Shown here: one piece after another, positions 9,167 to 16,395 of the stretch
Layout of the letters: each line of letters opens with the position of its first letter
How positions within the stretch are numbered: position 1 is the first letter of the stretch
Assembly: GCF_000024365.1 (NCBI RefSeq)
Contig: NC_013235.1
Coordinates: forward strand, 1,860,001-1,924,000
DNA from: Nakamurella multipartita DSM 44233
GTDB taxonomy: Bacteria > Actinomycetota > Actinomycetes > Mycobacteriales > Nakamurellaceae
Length of the DNA: 64,000 nucleotides
Reading direction: 5' to 3'
Notes under the pieces: generated by a model
What the model saw: the letters and a program-made list of their open reading frames with translations, nothing else
What the model was told of the DNA's origin: nothing
Databases searched by the model: none
Translations under genes and position numbers: made by a program

Positions 9167-10513
9167 GTGCGTGATCGGCTGCCGTGGCGGGGGAAGGTGC
9201 CTGCCCGTGGAATCCGGGAGTGGACGAATTTGACCAGGTTGAACCCTGCACGGCGGACGACGATCGGCGCGTTGGTGATGGCGTTGATCGGCCTGCTGGT
9301 GCTGTCGGCGTGTAGCAGCGGGACGCTCGGGGCCGAGACGGTCACCTCGACCGTCGGCGCCACCGGCGGGGTGTCCGGCTCCAGCTCCAGCTCGGACTCC
9401 TCCTCCAGCCAGGCCAGCACCACGCGCGAGGTGCCGCCGGTCGCCACGGTGGCCGCGACCCCGGCGTTCGGCACGCAGGGGCTGTCCCCGATCGAGCCGC
9501 TGACCCTGGTCGTGGACAAGGGCACCATCGACGACGTGTCGATGACCAACCCGGACGGCAAGGTCGTCGCCGCGACGATCGCGGCCGACCGCAAGAGCTG
9601 GACGGTCGCCGAGCCGCTGGGCTTCGGCAAGACCTATACGGTCACCGGAACGGCCACCGGCACCGACGGCAAGCAGGTGCCGATCCAGGGCACCTGGGAC
9701 ACGGTCAGCGCCGACACCCAGACCCGCAACACCATCAACCCGGGGGACAACGTCGAGGTCGGCGTGGCCGCCCCGATCAGCGTGAGCTTCGGGGCCGAGC
9801 CGCAGGACCGCGAGGCGGTGGCCAAGCGGATCTCCATCACCACCACCCCGGCGGTCGAGGGGGCGTGGGCCTGGGTCAAGCACGACGACAGCCGCTGGGC
9901 CCTGGACTTCCGGACCAAGGACTACTGGCCGGCCGGCACCAAGGTGCACGTCGACGCCAAGCTGTACGGGGTCAAGCTGGACGACACCTCCTACGGCGCG
10001 GCCGACATCACCAGTGACTTCACCATCGGGCGCAACCAGGTGGTCGTCGCCGACGTGAACTCGCACGAGCTGGTGGTCAAGCAGAACGACCAGGTCGTGG
10101 CCAGCTACCCGGCGTCGTTCGGCCGGGGCAGCGACAACGGCGACCCGGAGCTGGTGACCCGCTCGGGCATCCATGTGGTGACCGAGAAGGCCCAGGACTA
10201 CCTGATGAACAACCCGCGCTACGGCTATACCAACAGCCTGCAGCACTGGACGGTCCGGATCAGCAACAACGGCGAGTTCATCCACGCCAACCCGGCCAGC
10301 GCCGACGCGCAGGGCAACAGCAACGTCACCCACGGCTGCGTGAACCTGTCCATGGCCGACGCCGAGACTTACTACAACTCGGCGATCTGGGGCGACCCGG
10401 TCGAGGTCAGTGGCACCAACGTGCAGTTGAGCGCGATGGACGGCGACATCTACATCTGGGGCCTGAGCTGGGACGAGTGGAAGGCCATGTCGGTGCCGGT
10501 CGGCACCGCCTGA
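9167..10513 (+). CDS. Lipoprotein L,D-transpeptidase (LdtMt2/LppS type)
   Basis: A 448-residue cell-wall enzyme from the GTG at 9167; a GTG at 9197 and a TTG at 9230 are alternative starts. A hydrophobic segment ends in lipobox LSAC with Cys49 as lipidation site. A Ser-rich linker, two Ig-like domains and a YkuD catalytic domain follow. The catalytic motif is HGCVN with His389 and Cys391, followed by the usual C-terminal subdomain. Such enzymes form 3-3 cross-links in peptidoglycan and are inhibited by carbapenems in mycobacteria. The neighbours (DUF3618, bcp) match the region of Rv2518c (LppS), making that the nearest counterpart. Confidence 0.93.
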   Translation: MRDRLPWRGKVPARGIREWTNLTRLNPARRTTIGALVMALIGLLVLSACSSGTLGAETVTSTVGATGGVSGSSSSSDSSSSQASTTREVPPVATVAATPAFGTQGLSPIEPLTLVVDKGTIDDVSMTNPDGKVVAATIAADRKSWTVAEPLGFGKTYTVTGTATGTDGKQVPIQGTWDTVSADTQTRNTINPGDNVEVGVAAPISVSFGAEPQDREAVAKRISITTTPAVEGAWAWVKHDDSRWALDFRTKDYWPAGTKVHVDAKLYGVKLDDTSYGAADITSDFTIGRNQVVVADVNSHELVVKQNDQVVASYPASFGRGSDNGDPELVTRSGIHVVTEKAQDYLMNNPRYGYTNSLQHWTVRISNNGEFIHANPASADAQGNSNVTHGCVNLSMADAETYYNSAIWGDPVEVSGTNVQLSAMDGDIYIWGLSWDEWKAMSVPVGTA

Positions 10514-10536
10514 TCGGCGGACCGACCCGGCTGGGC

Positions 10537-10542
10537 GAAGAT
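10537..10542 (+). promoter_or_regulatory. Putative -10 box before amidohydrolase
   Basis: GAAGAT lies six bases before the ATG at 10549 and no ribosome binding site is visible. Weak match to TANNNT. Confidence 0.3.
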
Positions 10543-10548
10543 GCCCGG

Positions 10549-11862
10549 ATGAGTCAGGAACGACGGGTGGTCGGCGCGACGATCGTGGCCGACCCGACCA
10601 CTGTGCACCGCGAGGCCGAGCTGGCCTGGTCGGGCGTCACCGGCCGGATCAGCTACCTCGGCCCGGTGCGTGGCCCGGCCCGCCCGGGCGACCTGGTCGG
10701 GGCCGGGCGGCTGGTGCTGCCCGGGCTGGTCAACGCGCACACCCACGCCGGCATGTCGCTGCTGCGCGGCTACAGCAACGAGGAGCCGCTGCACCGCTGG
10801 CTCGAGCGGGTCCGCGCGTTCGAGGTGCGGATGACCCGGGCCGACATCCGGGCCGGCCTGCGGCTCTCGCTGGTCGAGATGATCCGCTCCGGCACGGTCG
10901 CCTTCGCCGACATGTACCTGTGGGATTCAGGTTTGCTGGCCGACGTGCACGACGCCGGGTTGCGCGTGCTGGCCGCGACCGCGGTCTTCGGCTACGACGC
11001 CGTCGCCTACCCGGCGGCCAGCCCGCAGACGGGGGCGCAGGTGCTGGACGGCACCCCGGCGCTGGCCGCCGAGTTCGCCGGGGACGAGCTGGTGCAGGTC
11101 ACCTTCGGGCCGCACGCGCCCTACACCTGCGGGGCGCAGCTGATGGCCGACGTCGCCGGTCGGGCCGCCCGGCACGATCTGGCCGTGCACATCCACCTGT
11201 CCGAAACAGCCCGCGAGCTGGCCGAAAGCCGGGAGCGGCACGGCTGCTCACCGATCGAGCTGGCCGCCTGGACCGGGCTGCTCGCCGGGCCGGTGCACAT
11301 CGCGCACGCGGTGCATCCGGACGATGACGACACCGCCCGGCTGGCCGCCCGCGGGGTCACGGTGGCGCACTGCCCGGTCTCCAACCTCAAGCTCGGCGCC
11401 GGCATCGCGCCCGTCCCGCAGTACCTGACCCGGGGCGTCACCGTCGGCCTGGGCACCGACTCGATGGCCTCCAACAACACCGCCGACCTGTTCGAGGAGA
11501 TCAAGACGGCCGCACTGGTGGCCCGCGGGGTGGCCCAGGACCCGACCGCGGTCGGGGCGGCGGACGCGCTGCGGATGGCGACGCAGGGCGGCGCGCGGGC
11601 CTTCGGTGGCCGGTTGTCCGGACGCCTGGCGGTCGGGGAGCCGGCCGACCTGGTGCTGCTGGACGTGACCGCCGCGCACGCCACCCCGATGCCGGACCCG
11701 GTGGCCCACCTGGCCTACGGGGCGCGCGGCGCCGACGTCACCGACGTGGTGGTCGCCGGCCGGCCCCTGCTGGTGCAGGGCCGGCTGACCACCCTGGACG
11801 AGGACGGGATCCGGGACGAGGCGAACCAGCGGGTCGCCCGGATCCTGGGTCAGGCGGACTAG
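10549..11862 (+). CDS. Amidohydrolase, adenosine/S-adenosylhomocysteine deaminase-like
   Basis: A 437-residue metal-dependent hydrolase of the amidohydrolase superfamily, subgroup of MtaD/TrzA/AtzA and guanine deaminase. Metal ligands: His64 and His66 in NAHTHAGM, a His in VHIHLSE near residue 208, and the Asp of GLGTDSMASNN near residue 304. Other signature stretches are FGPHAPYTC and VAHCPVSNLKLG. Closest functional class is 5'-methylthioadenosine/S-adenosylhomocysteine deaminase, but substrate cannot be fixed from sequence. Its stop codon overlaps the convergent ppk2 stop by four bases. Confidence 0.82.
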   Translation: MSQERRVVGATIVADPTTVHREAELAWSGVTGRISYLGPVRGPARPGDLVGAGRLVLPGLVNAHTHAGMSLLRGYSNEEPLHRWLERVRAFEVRMTRADIRAGLRLSLVEMIRSGTVAFADMYLWDSGLLADVHDAGLRVLAATAVFGYDAVAYPAASPQTGAQVLDGTPALAAEFAGDELVQVTFGPHAPYTCGAQLMADVAGRAARHDLAVHIHLSETARELAESRERHGCSPIELAAWTGLLAGPVHIAHAVHPDDDDTARLAARGVTVAHCPVSNLKLGAGIAPVPQYLTRGVTVGLGTDSMASNNTADLFEEIKTAALVARGVAQDPTAVGAADALRMATQGGARAFGGRLSGRLAVGEPADLVLLDVTAAHATPMPDPVAHLAYGARGADVTDVVVAGRPLLVQGRLTTLDEDGIRDEANQRVARILGQAD

Positions 11863-12722
11863 ATCGCCGGCTTGACCAACGACGCCGCGTGATCCTTGAC
11901 GTACTTGAATTCCTCCCGCGGCGGGCGGACGTAGGTGCGCGACGGCGGCCGCTCCGGGATGGTGACCTTCTCCGGTTCCAGGTGCTCGTAAGGCACCTGG
12001 GACAGGATGTGCGAGATCACGTTGATCCGGGAGCGCTTCTTGTCCTCGCTCTCCACGGTGTACCAGGGCGCCTCGGGAATGTCGGTGTGGATGAACATCT
12101 CGTCCTTGGCCCGGGAGTAGTCCTCCCAGCGGCTGATGGACTGCACGTCCATCGGGGACAGCTTCCACCGGCGCATCGGGTCGGTCAGCCGGGAATGGAA
12201 ACGGCGTTCCTGCTCCACGTCCGAGACCGAGAACCAGAACTTGAACAGCAGGATCCCGTCCTCGACCAGCAGCCGCTCGAAGATGGGCGCCTGGTGCAGG
12301 AATCGCCGGTACTCATCGGTGGTGCAAAAGCCCATGACCCGTTCGACACCGGCCCGGTTGTACCAGGAGCGGTCCATTAGCACGATCTCGCCGGCCGCCG
12401 GCAGGTGTTCGATGTAGCGCTGGAAGTACCACTGGGTGCGTTGCCGTTCAGTGGGCGCGGGCAGCGCCACGATGCGGGCGGTGCGCGGGTTGAGGAATTC
12501 GGTGATCCGTTTGATCGCCGAGCCCTTGCCGGCGGCGTCGCGGCCCTCGAAAATCGCGACGATGCGGGTGCCCGATTCCCGGACCCACTGCTGCATGGTG
12601 ACCAGCTCGGTCTGCAGGCGTCGGAGTTCGGCCTCGTAGACCGCCTTCTTGATCTTGGGCGGACGTTCCGGATTGGCCGGCGCCGACTTGTGCTTCTCAC
12701 TCACGGCGGTGCTCCTCGACAT
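11859..12722 (-). CDS. ppk2: Polyphosphate kinase 2
   Basis: A 287-residue PPK2 family enzyme that transfers phosphate between polyphosphate and nucleotides. Walker A is GRDAAGKGS at residues 60-68, the conserved FLNPRTARIVALPAPTE follows, and the lid/Walker B region is MDRSWYNRAGVERVMGFC. C-terminal WEDYSRAKDEM and the APW-YTVESEDKKRSRIN stretch are also typical. A single PPK2 domain of this length fits class I, which prefers polyphosphate plus ADP or GDP. The basic N-terminal 25 residues are variable. Convergent with the amidohydrolase gene. Confidence 0.94.
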   Translation of the reverse strand: MSRSTAVSEKHKSAPANPERPPKIKKAVYEAELRRLQTELVTMQQWVRESGTRIVAIFEGRDAAGKGSAIKRITEFLNPRTARIVALPAPTERQRTQWYFQRYIEHLPAAGEIVLMDRSWYNRAGVERVMGFCTTDEYRRFLHQAPIFERLLVEDGILLFKFWFSVSDVEQERRFHSRLTDPMRRWKLSPMDVQSISRWEDYSRAKDEMFIHTDIPEAPWYTVESEDKKRSRINVISHILSQVPYEHLEPEKVTIPERPPSRTYVRPPREEFKYVKDHAASLVKPAI

Positions 12723-12808
12723 GACTGGGATCCCGGCGCGGCGGGCGCCGCCGCGTCGGGATAGCTTGTCATGCCCTCAGCGCCGTCGCAGCGGCACCCT
12801 CGGAACGC

Positions 12809-13678
12809 TCAGCGGTCGGCGGTATTCGGGCTCGCCGCGATCTTCGGGTGCCGAGCCCAGAAGAAGCAAAAGACGCCGAAGCAGACCAGACCCAGGGCCA
12901 CCACGGTGAGCAGCACCGAACCCAGCGGCGCGGAATTGATGGTGCGCAGGGCATCGTCCAGGCCGCCGGCCTTGCTGGCGTCGTAGGTCAGGGCCGCCCA
13001 GCCGAACAGGCCGCCGATGACGACCATCGCGACCCCCTTGCTGATGTAACCGATCTGGCCGAGCCGCTGCACCCCGGCGGACACGCCGCCGGACAGATCC
13101 TCGGTGAACTTGCGTTTGACGCCCTTGATCACCTGGCGCACCGCCAGGACGATGATCACCACGCCCACCAGGGCGACCAGGATCCGACCGAACGGCATCC
13201 CGAGCAGCCGGGCCGTCCAGCCCTCCTGCTTCTGATCGCCGGACTGGGACGCCCCGCGCAGGGCGGAGATGGCGGCCAGCGCGATGGCCGCGTAGGTCAG
13301 TGCCCGCCCCACCGACGCCAGCCGTTTGCGGATCCGTTTGAATCCTTCCGGCCTGTCCCGGTGACCCCAGGCCGCTTCGGCCGCCTGCCATGCCGTCATC
13401 GCGAACAGGCCGAGGACGGTCAGCCACAGGATCACCACGCCGACGGGCTGCTGGGCCAGCTCGGCCAGCGCCCCCTGCTGCGAGGCCTCGCCCGACCCGC
13501 CGCCCAGGCCCCAGGCGATCTGCAGCGCGATCCACCCGACCAGGATGTGCACGATGCCGTAGGTGATCAGCCCGACCGTGACCAGGATCCGGAACGGCCG
13601 GCTGTTGACGGCGCGGTCGCCGGCCTGCTCGGCCGAGTCCTTGGCCGAACGAGCGGCGCCGGCGGCGTTCGCGGTCAT
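12809..13678 (-). CDS. DUF1206 family membrane protein
   Basis: A 289-residue integral membrane protein. Six hydrophobic helices form three repeats of roughly 70 residues, each with a GY/ISKGVAMVVIG-like first helix (around residues 30-60, 125-150 and 215-245), the layout of DUF1206. It is Ala/Gly-rich with a charged cytosolic N-terminus. Function is unknown. Its ATG overlaps the DUF2945 stop by four bases, so the pair is translationally coupled. Confidence 0.85.
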   Translation of the reverse strand: MTANAAGAARSAKDSAEQAGDRAVNSRPFRILVTVGLITYGIVHILVGWIALQIAWGLGGGSGEASQQGALAELAQQPVGVVILWLTVLGLFAMTAWQAAEAAWGHRDRPEGFKRIRKRLASVGRALTYAAIALAAISALRGASQSGDQKQEGWTARLLGMPFGRILVALVGVVIIVLAVRQVIKGVKRKFTEDLSGGVSAGVQRLGQIGYISKGVAMVVIGGLFGWAALTYDASKAGGLDDALRTINSAPLGSVLLTVVALGLVCFGVFCFFWARHPKIAASPNTADR

Positions 13679-13926
13679 GACCGGGCCTGGCTCTCGTCGG
13701 CGTCCAGCGCGTCCGGTTTGTGGACCGCCGTCCGGCCCGACTTGTCGCTGCGGACCAGGTACTGCGGATCGTCCTCGGACGCCCGCACGGTGCGGCCCGC
13801 GGCCTCGGTGTCCTTGGTGATCACCTTCTCGACACGGCCGTGGGTGGTCGTCCCGTGGGTCTGCCAGGAGACCTCGTCGCCCGGTTCGAAACTGCCCTCA
13901 CCCTTGCTCACGGGTCCGCCTTTCAT
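13675..13926 (-). CDS. DUF2945 (HVA1-like) small protein
   Basis: An 83-residue hydrophilic protein, or 78 residues from an internal GTG. It carries the DUF2945 pattern: GDEVSWQTHG, TTHGRVEKVITKDTE, AGRTVRASEDDPQYLV, SDKSGRTAVHKP. The fold is a small beta-barrel of Tudor/SH3 type; role unknown, often found with stress or DNA-related genes. Purine-rich sequence before the internal GTG (AAAGGCGGACCC) could be its ribosome binding site, so the shorter form is possible. Confidence 0.88.
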   Translation of the reverse strand: MKGGPVSKGEGSFEPGDEVSWQTHGTTTHGRVEKVITKDTEAAGRTVRASEDDPQYLVRSDKSGRTAVHKPDALDADESQARS

Positions 13927-13966
13927 GGTCGCTGCCCGGGTCCGGAGTTCCCGGTCGCCGGGTCGG

Positions 13967-14662
13967 TCAATCGCCGGTCCGGGCCGGCGGCCGAGTCCGC
14001 GTCGAGGGGACCCGGCCGGCCAGCACCAGGGCGGCGTCGTCGATCTGCACCGGGTACCCGGCGGCCAGGGCGGTGACGGTGGCCGGTGGGGTCAGCACGG
14101 CGGCCCGGCCGGTGTGCGGGCGGCGCACGGCCCGTCGATAGGTTCCGCCCGCCCACTCGACCAGGGCGTCACCCACCAGCACGGCCGGGCGATCCGGCCA
14201 GCGGACGAAGGTGCCGTCCGGCAGCTCGGGCCAGGCCCGCGCGGACCGCTGCGGGTCGTCCGCGGGCACCCGTCGCTGGGCGTGCAGCAGGCGGTCCAGG
14301 TTCGGCGCCCGGAGGGCGCCCGGTGGGTCCACGGCCTCGACGAACGCTCGGAAGGCCGGCCGACGGCACAGGGCGCACGGCCGGTGGCCGGCGGCCAGTG
14401 CGACCGCCTCGTCGGTGAAGAACAACGGGGTGTAGTGCCCGGGGGCCCACTGCGGGATCCGCCGGCCGCGGAACTCCAGCGCACAGATGATCCAGGCGAT
14501 CCCAGCCCAGGGCCGCACGATCTCGGTGCCCCGGTGCAGGATGCCGCGATTGCCGGTCCAGGCGCCGCGGGCGGCGATCGCCACGATCCGGCCCTCCGGG
14601 TCGACCCGGTTGCGGCGGGGCCGGGCGGTTTCAGCCGGGTGGTCCTCGGGCATGCCGCCCAT
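13967..14662 (-). CDS. Conserved hypothetical protein with CxxC
   Basis: A 231-residue protein from the ATG at 14662; a second in-frame ATG at 14653 would give 228. No function is recognised. The sequence has a compact N-terminal beta-rich part (RIVAIAARGAWTGNRG, then GTEIVRPWAG) and a CALCRRPAF motif near residue 96, a possible metal or disulfide site with only two cysteines. RAWPELPDGTFVRW and a C-terminal LTPPATVTALAAGYPVQI follow. It begins 18 bases after the GH31 stop on the same strand, so the two may be co-transcribed. No signal peptide. Confidence 0.75.
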   Translation of the reverse strand: MGGMPEDHPAETARPRRNRVDPEGRIVAIAARGAWTGNRGILHRGTEIVRPWAGIAWIICALEFRGRRIPQWAPGHYTPLFFTDEAVALAAGHRPCALCRRPAFRAFVEAVDPPGALRAPNLDRLLHAQRRVPADDPQRSARAWPELPDGTFVRWPDRPAVLVGDALVEWAGGTYRRAVRRPHTGRAAVLTPPATVTALAAGYPVQIDDAALVLAGRVPSTRTRPPARTGD

Positions 14663-14679
14663 GATGCGCGGCGCGCCGG

Positions 14680-16281
14680 TCAGACCCGGCGGAACCAGGG
14701 CAGCGTGCTCAGGTCCACCGGCACGGTGATCCGGGTCGGCCCGGCCAGCACGGTGCGATCGGCGCCGTCCCATTGCGCCTGCCAACGACCCGGCGGCAGC
14801 CGGATGCTGCGGGTCTGACCGCGGGTCGGAACCGAATGCGGCGACGCGGGTTCGAGCACCGGGGCGACGAGCAGGTCGGAACCGAGCAGGAACTGATCGG
14901 CCGGACCGGGATCGTCCGGATCCAGCCAGGCCAGTGACCGCAGGATCGGCTCGCCGGTGCGGGCCGCGTGGTCGACCAGGGCCAGCAGGTCGGGCAGCAG
15001 CCGCTCGCGCAGGGCGACGGCGGCCCGGACGATGGCCAGGTGCTCGGCGTCGAGCACGCGCTGGGGGGCCCGGGAGAACTGCATCATCGGGTGCAGCGCG
15101 GCGACCTGGGCGTAGCGGACGAACAGCTCCTGGTCGACCTCGTCCTCGGCCCCCCACAGATCGCCGCCGCCGATCATGTCCGGGCAGCTGAAGGGATGGC
15201 CGATCAGGCCCTGGGCGATCGACTCGGGGATGAGCGAGCCCAGCCCCCGCTCGTCCCAGGTGGCCGGCTTGTCGTGCAGCCGCTGGGCCAGCGGGGCACC
15301 GCCGGAGCGCCAGCAGGCCCGGAACTCGTTGTAGGCGTAGCGCTGTCCCAGTTCGGCCCAGGCCTGGCACAGGTCGACCGGCTCGGCTCCACCGAGGGTG
15401 ACGTCGTCGCTGCGGTAGTCGCGCACGTCGCCCGCGTCGAACTTGAACCCGTCGATGCCGTGCTCGTCGCGCAGCGTGTCCAGCTCCCCGCACAACCAGT
15501 CCACGGCCGCCGGGTTGGTCAGGTCGAGCATCGCGCTGAACCCGTTCCACCACTCGCGGATGGCGATCCGGCCGCTCCGCCGCCGGATGAGCAGGCCGCG
15601 CGGCCGCACCGCCCGGAAGGCGCGGCTGTCCGGGCTGATGAACGGGACCACCCAGAGCAGCACCGGGCAGCCCCAGTCGTGCAGCTGGGCAACCATCGCG
15701 GTGGGGTCGGGGAAGGCGCTCCGGTCGAACTGCCAGCTGCCGTAGTCCTGCGCCCACAGGTCGTCGATCATCACCGGACCGGGCGGCAGTCCGGCATCGA
15801 GCATGCCGCGGACATAGTCGAGCACCTTGCGCTGGGTGGGCGCGAACGGCATCTCGATCCAGGTGTTGTACTGCGGACCGGTGAACATCGCCCGGGCCGG
15901 GGCCCGGCCGGCGGGCGGGAAGTGGGCCGCCGACGCCGCCCGGAAGGCCGCGGCCAGGGTCGGCTCCGCGCCCTGTCCGACCACCAGATCGGGGCCCTGC
16001 ACCTGCAGCCGGCCGCCGGTCACGGTGAAGGCGAACGGCCGGTCGGACCAGACGTAACGACCGCGGTTGGACAGCAGCAGGGGAGCGGACTGGTTGGCCC
16101 CGCCGGTCGGGTCGTCGAGCAGGCCCGCGTTCACCGCCAGATCGCGGTGGTGCGGCCGATCGCCGAACGGCATGACGCCGCCGTCCGGCACGGCGCCGCC
16201 CCACCAGCGTTCCCCGGCCGGCAGCTCCAGGGACAGCACTCCAAGGGACAGGGCCGGCGGGCGGGCGGTGCGCTCGGTCAT
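14680..16281 (-). CDS. Glycoside hydrolase family 31 protein
   Basis: A 533-residue alpha-glycosidase of family GH31, from the ATG at 16281. The catalytic nucleophile is Asp282 in GFKFDAGD and the acid/base is Asp368 in SCPDMIGGGD; both motifs are intact. An N-terminal beta-sandwich (to about residue 135), the TIM barrel starting at PARAMFTGPQYNTW, and a C-terminal beta domain complete the usual plan. GH31 members act on alpha-glucosides, alpha-xylosides or sulfoquinovosides; the substrate is not decided here. No signal peptide, so the enzyme is cytosolic. Divergent from the phosphotransferase gene at 16396. Confidence 0.9.
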   Translation of the reverse strand: MTERTARPPALSLGVLSLELPAGERWWGGAVPDGGVMPFGDRPHHRDLAVNAGLLDDPTGGANQSAPLLLSNRGRYVWSDRPFAFTVTGGRLQVQGPDLVVGQGAEPTLAAAFRAASAAHFPPAGRAPARAMFTGPQYNTWIEMPFAPTQRKVLDYVRGMLDAGLPPGPVMIDDLWAQDYGSWQFDRSAFPDPTAMVAQLHDWGCPVLLWVVPFISPDSRAFRAVRPRGLLIRRRSGRIAIREWWNGFSAMLDLTNPAAVDWLCGELDTLRDEHGIDGFKFDAGDVRDYRSDDVTLGGAEPVDLCQAWAELGQRYAYNEFRACWRSGGAPLAQRLHDKPATWDERGLGSLIPESIAQGLIGHPFSCPDMIGGGDLWGAEDEVDQELFVRYAQVAALHPMMQFSRAPQRVLDAEHLAIVRAAVALRERLLPDLLALVDHAARTGEPILRSLAWLDPDDPGPADQFLLGSDLLVAPVLEPASPHSVPTRGQTRSIRLPPGRWQAQWDGADRTVLAGPTRITVPVDLSTLPWFRRV

Positions 16282-16374
16282 GACGCCAGAGCGTGCCCGA
16301 TCCGCCGCTGCCGGTGCGAATCGGTCTTGCGCGAATCGGACAGTGGTGCCATGCTGGAAAGAACTCCACACCCG

Positions 16375-16380
16375 TAGAAT
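16375..16380 (+). promoter_or_regulatory. Putative -10 box for phosphotransferase gene
   Basis: TAGAAT lies 16 bases before the ATG at 16396, followed by an AAGGGA ribosome binding site. A convincing -35 element was not found. The sequence around it was checked by eye for a rifamycin-associated inverted repeat and none was seen. Confidence 0.35.
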
Positions 16381-16395
16381 TAGTCAAGGGATCCG

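Noticed and set aside
14968-16377. 469-codon plus-strand frame opposite the GH31 gene
   Set aside because: Composition is typical of an antisense shadow and the minus strand holds intact GH31 catalytic motifs.
16282-16395. Rifamycin-associated inverted repeat upstream of the phosphotransferase
   Set aside because: Looked for by eye and not found; only a TAGAAT hexamer and a ribosome binding site are visible.
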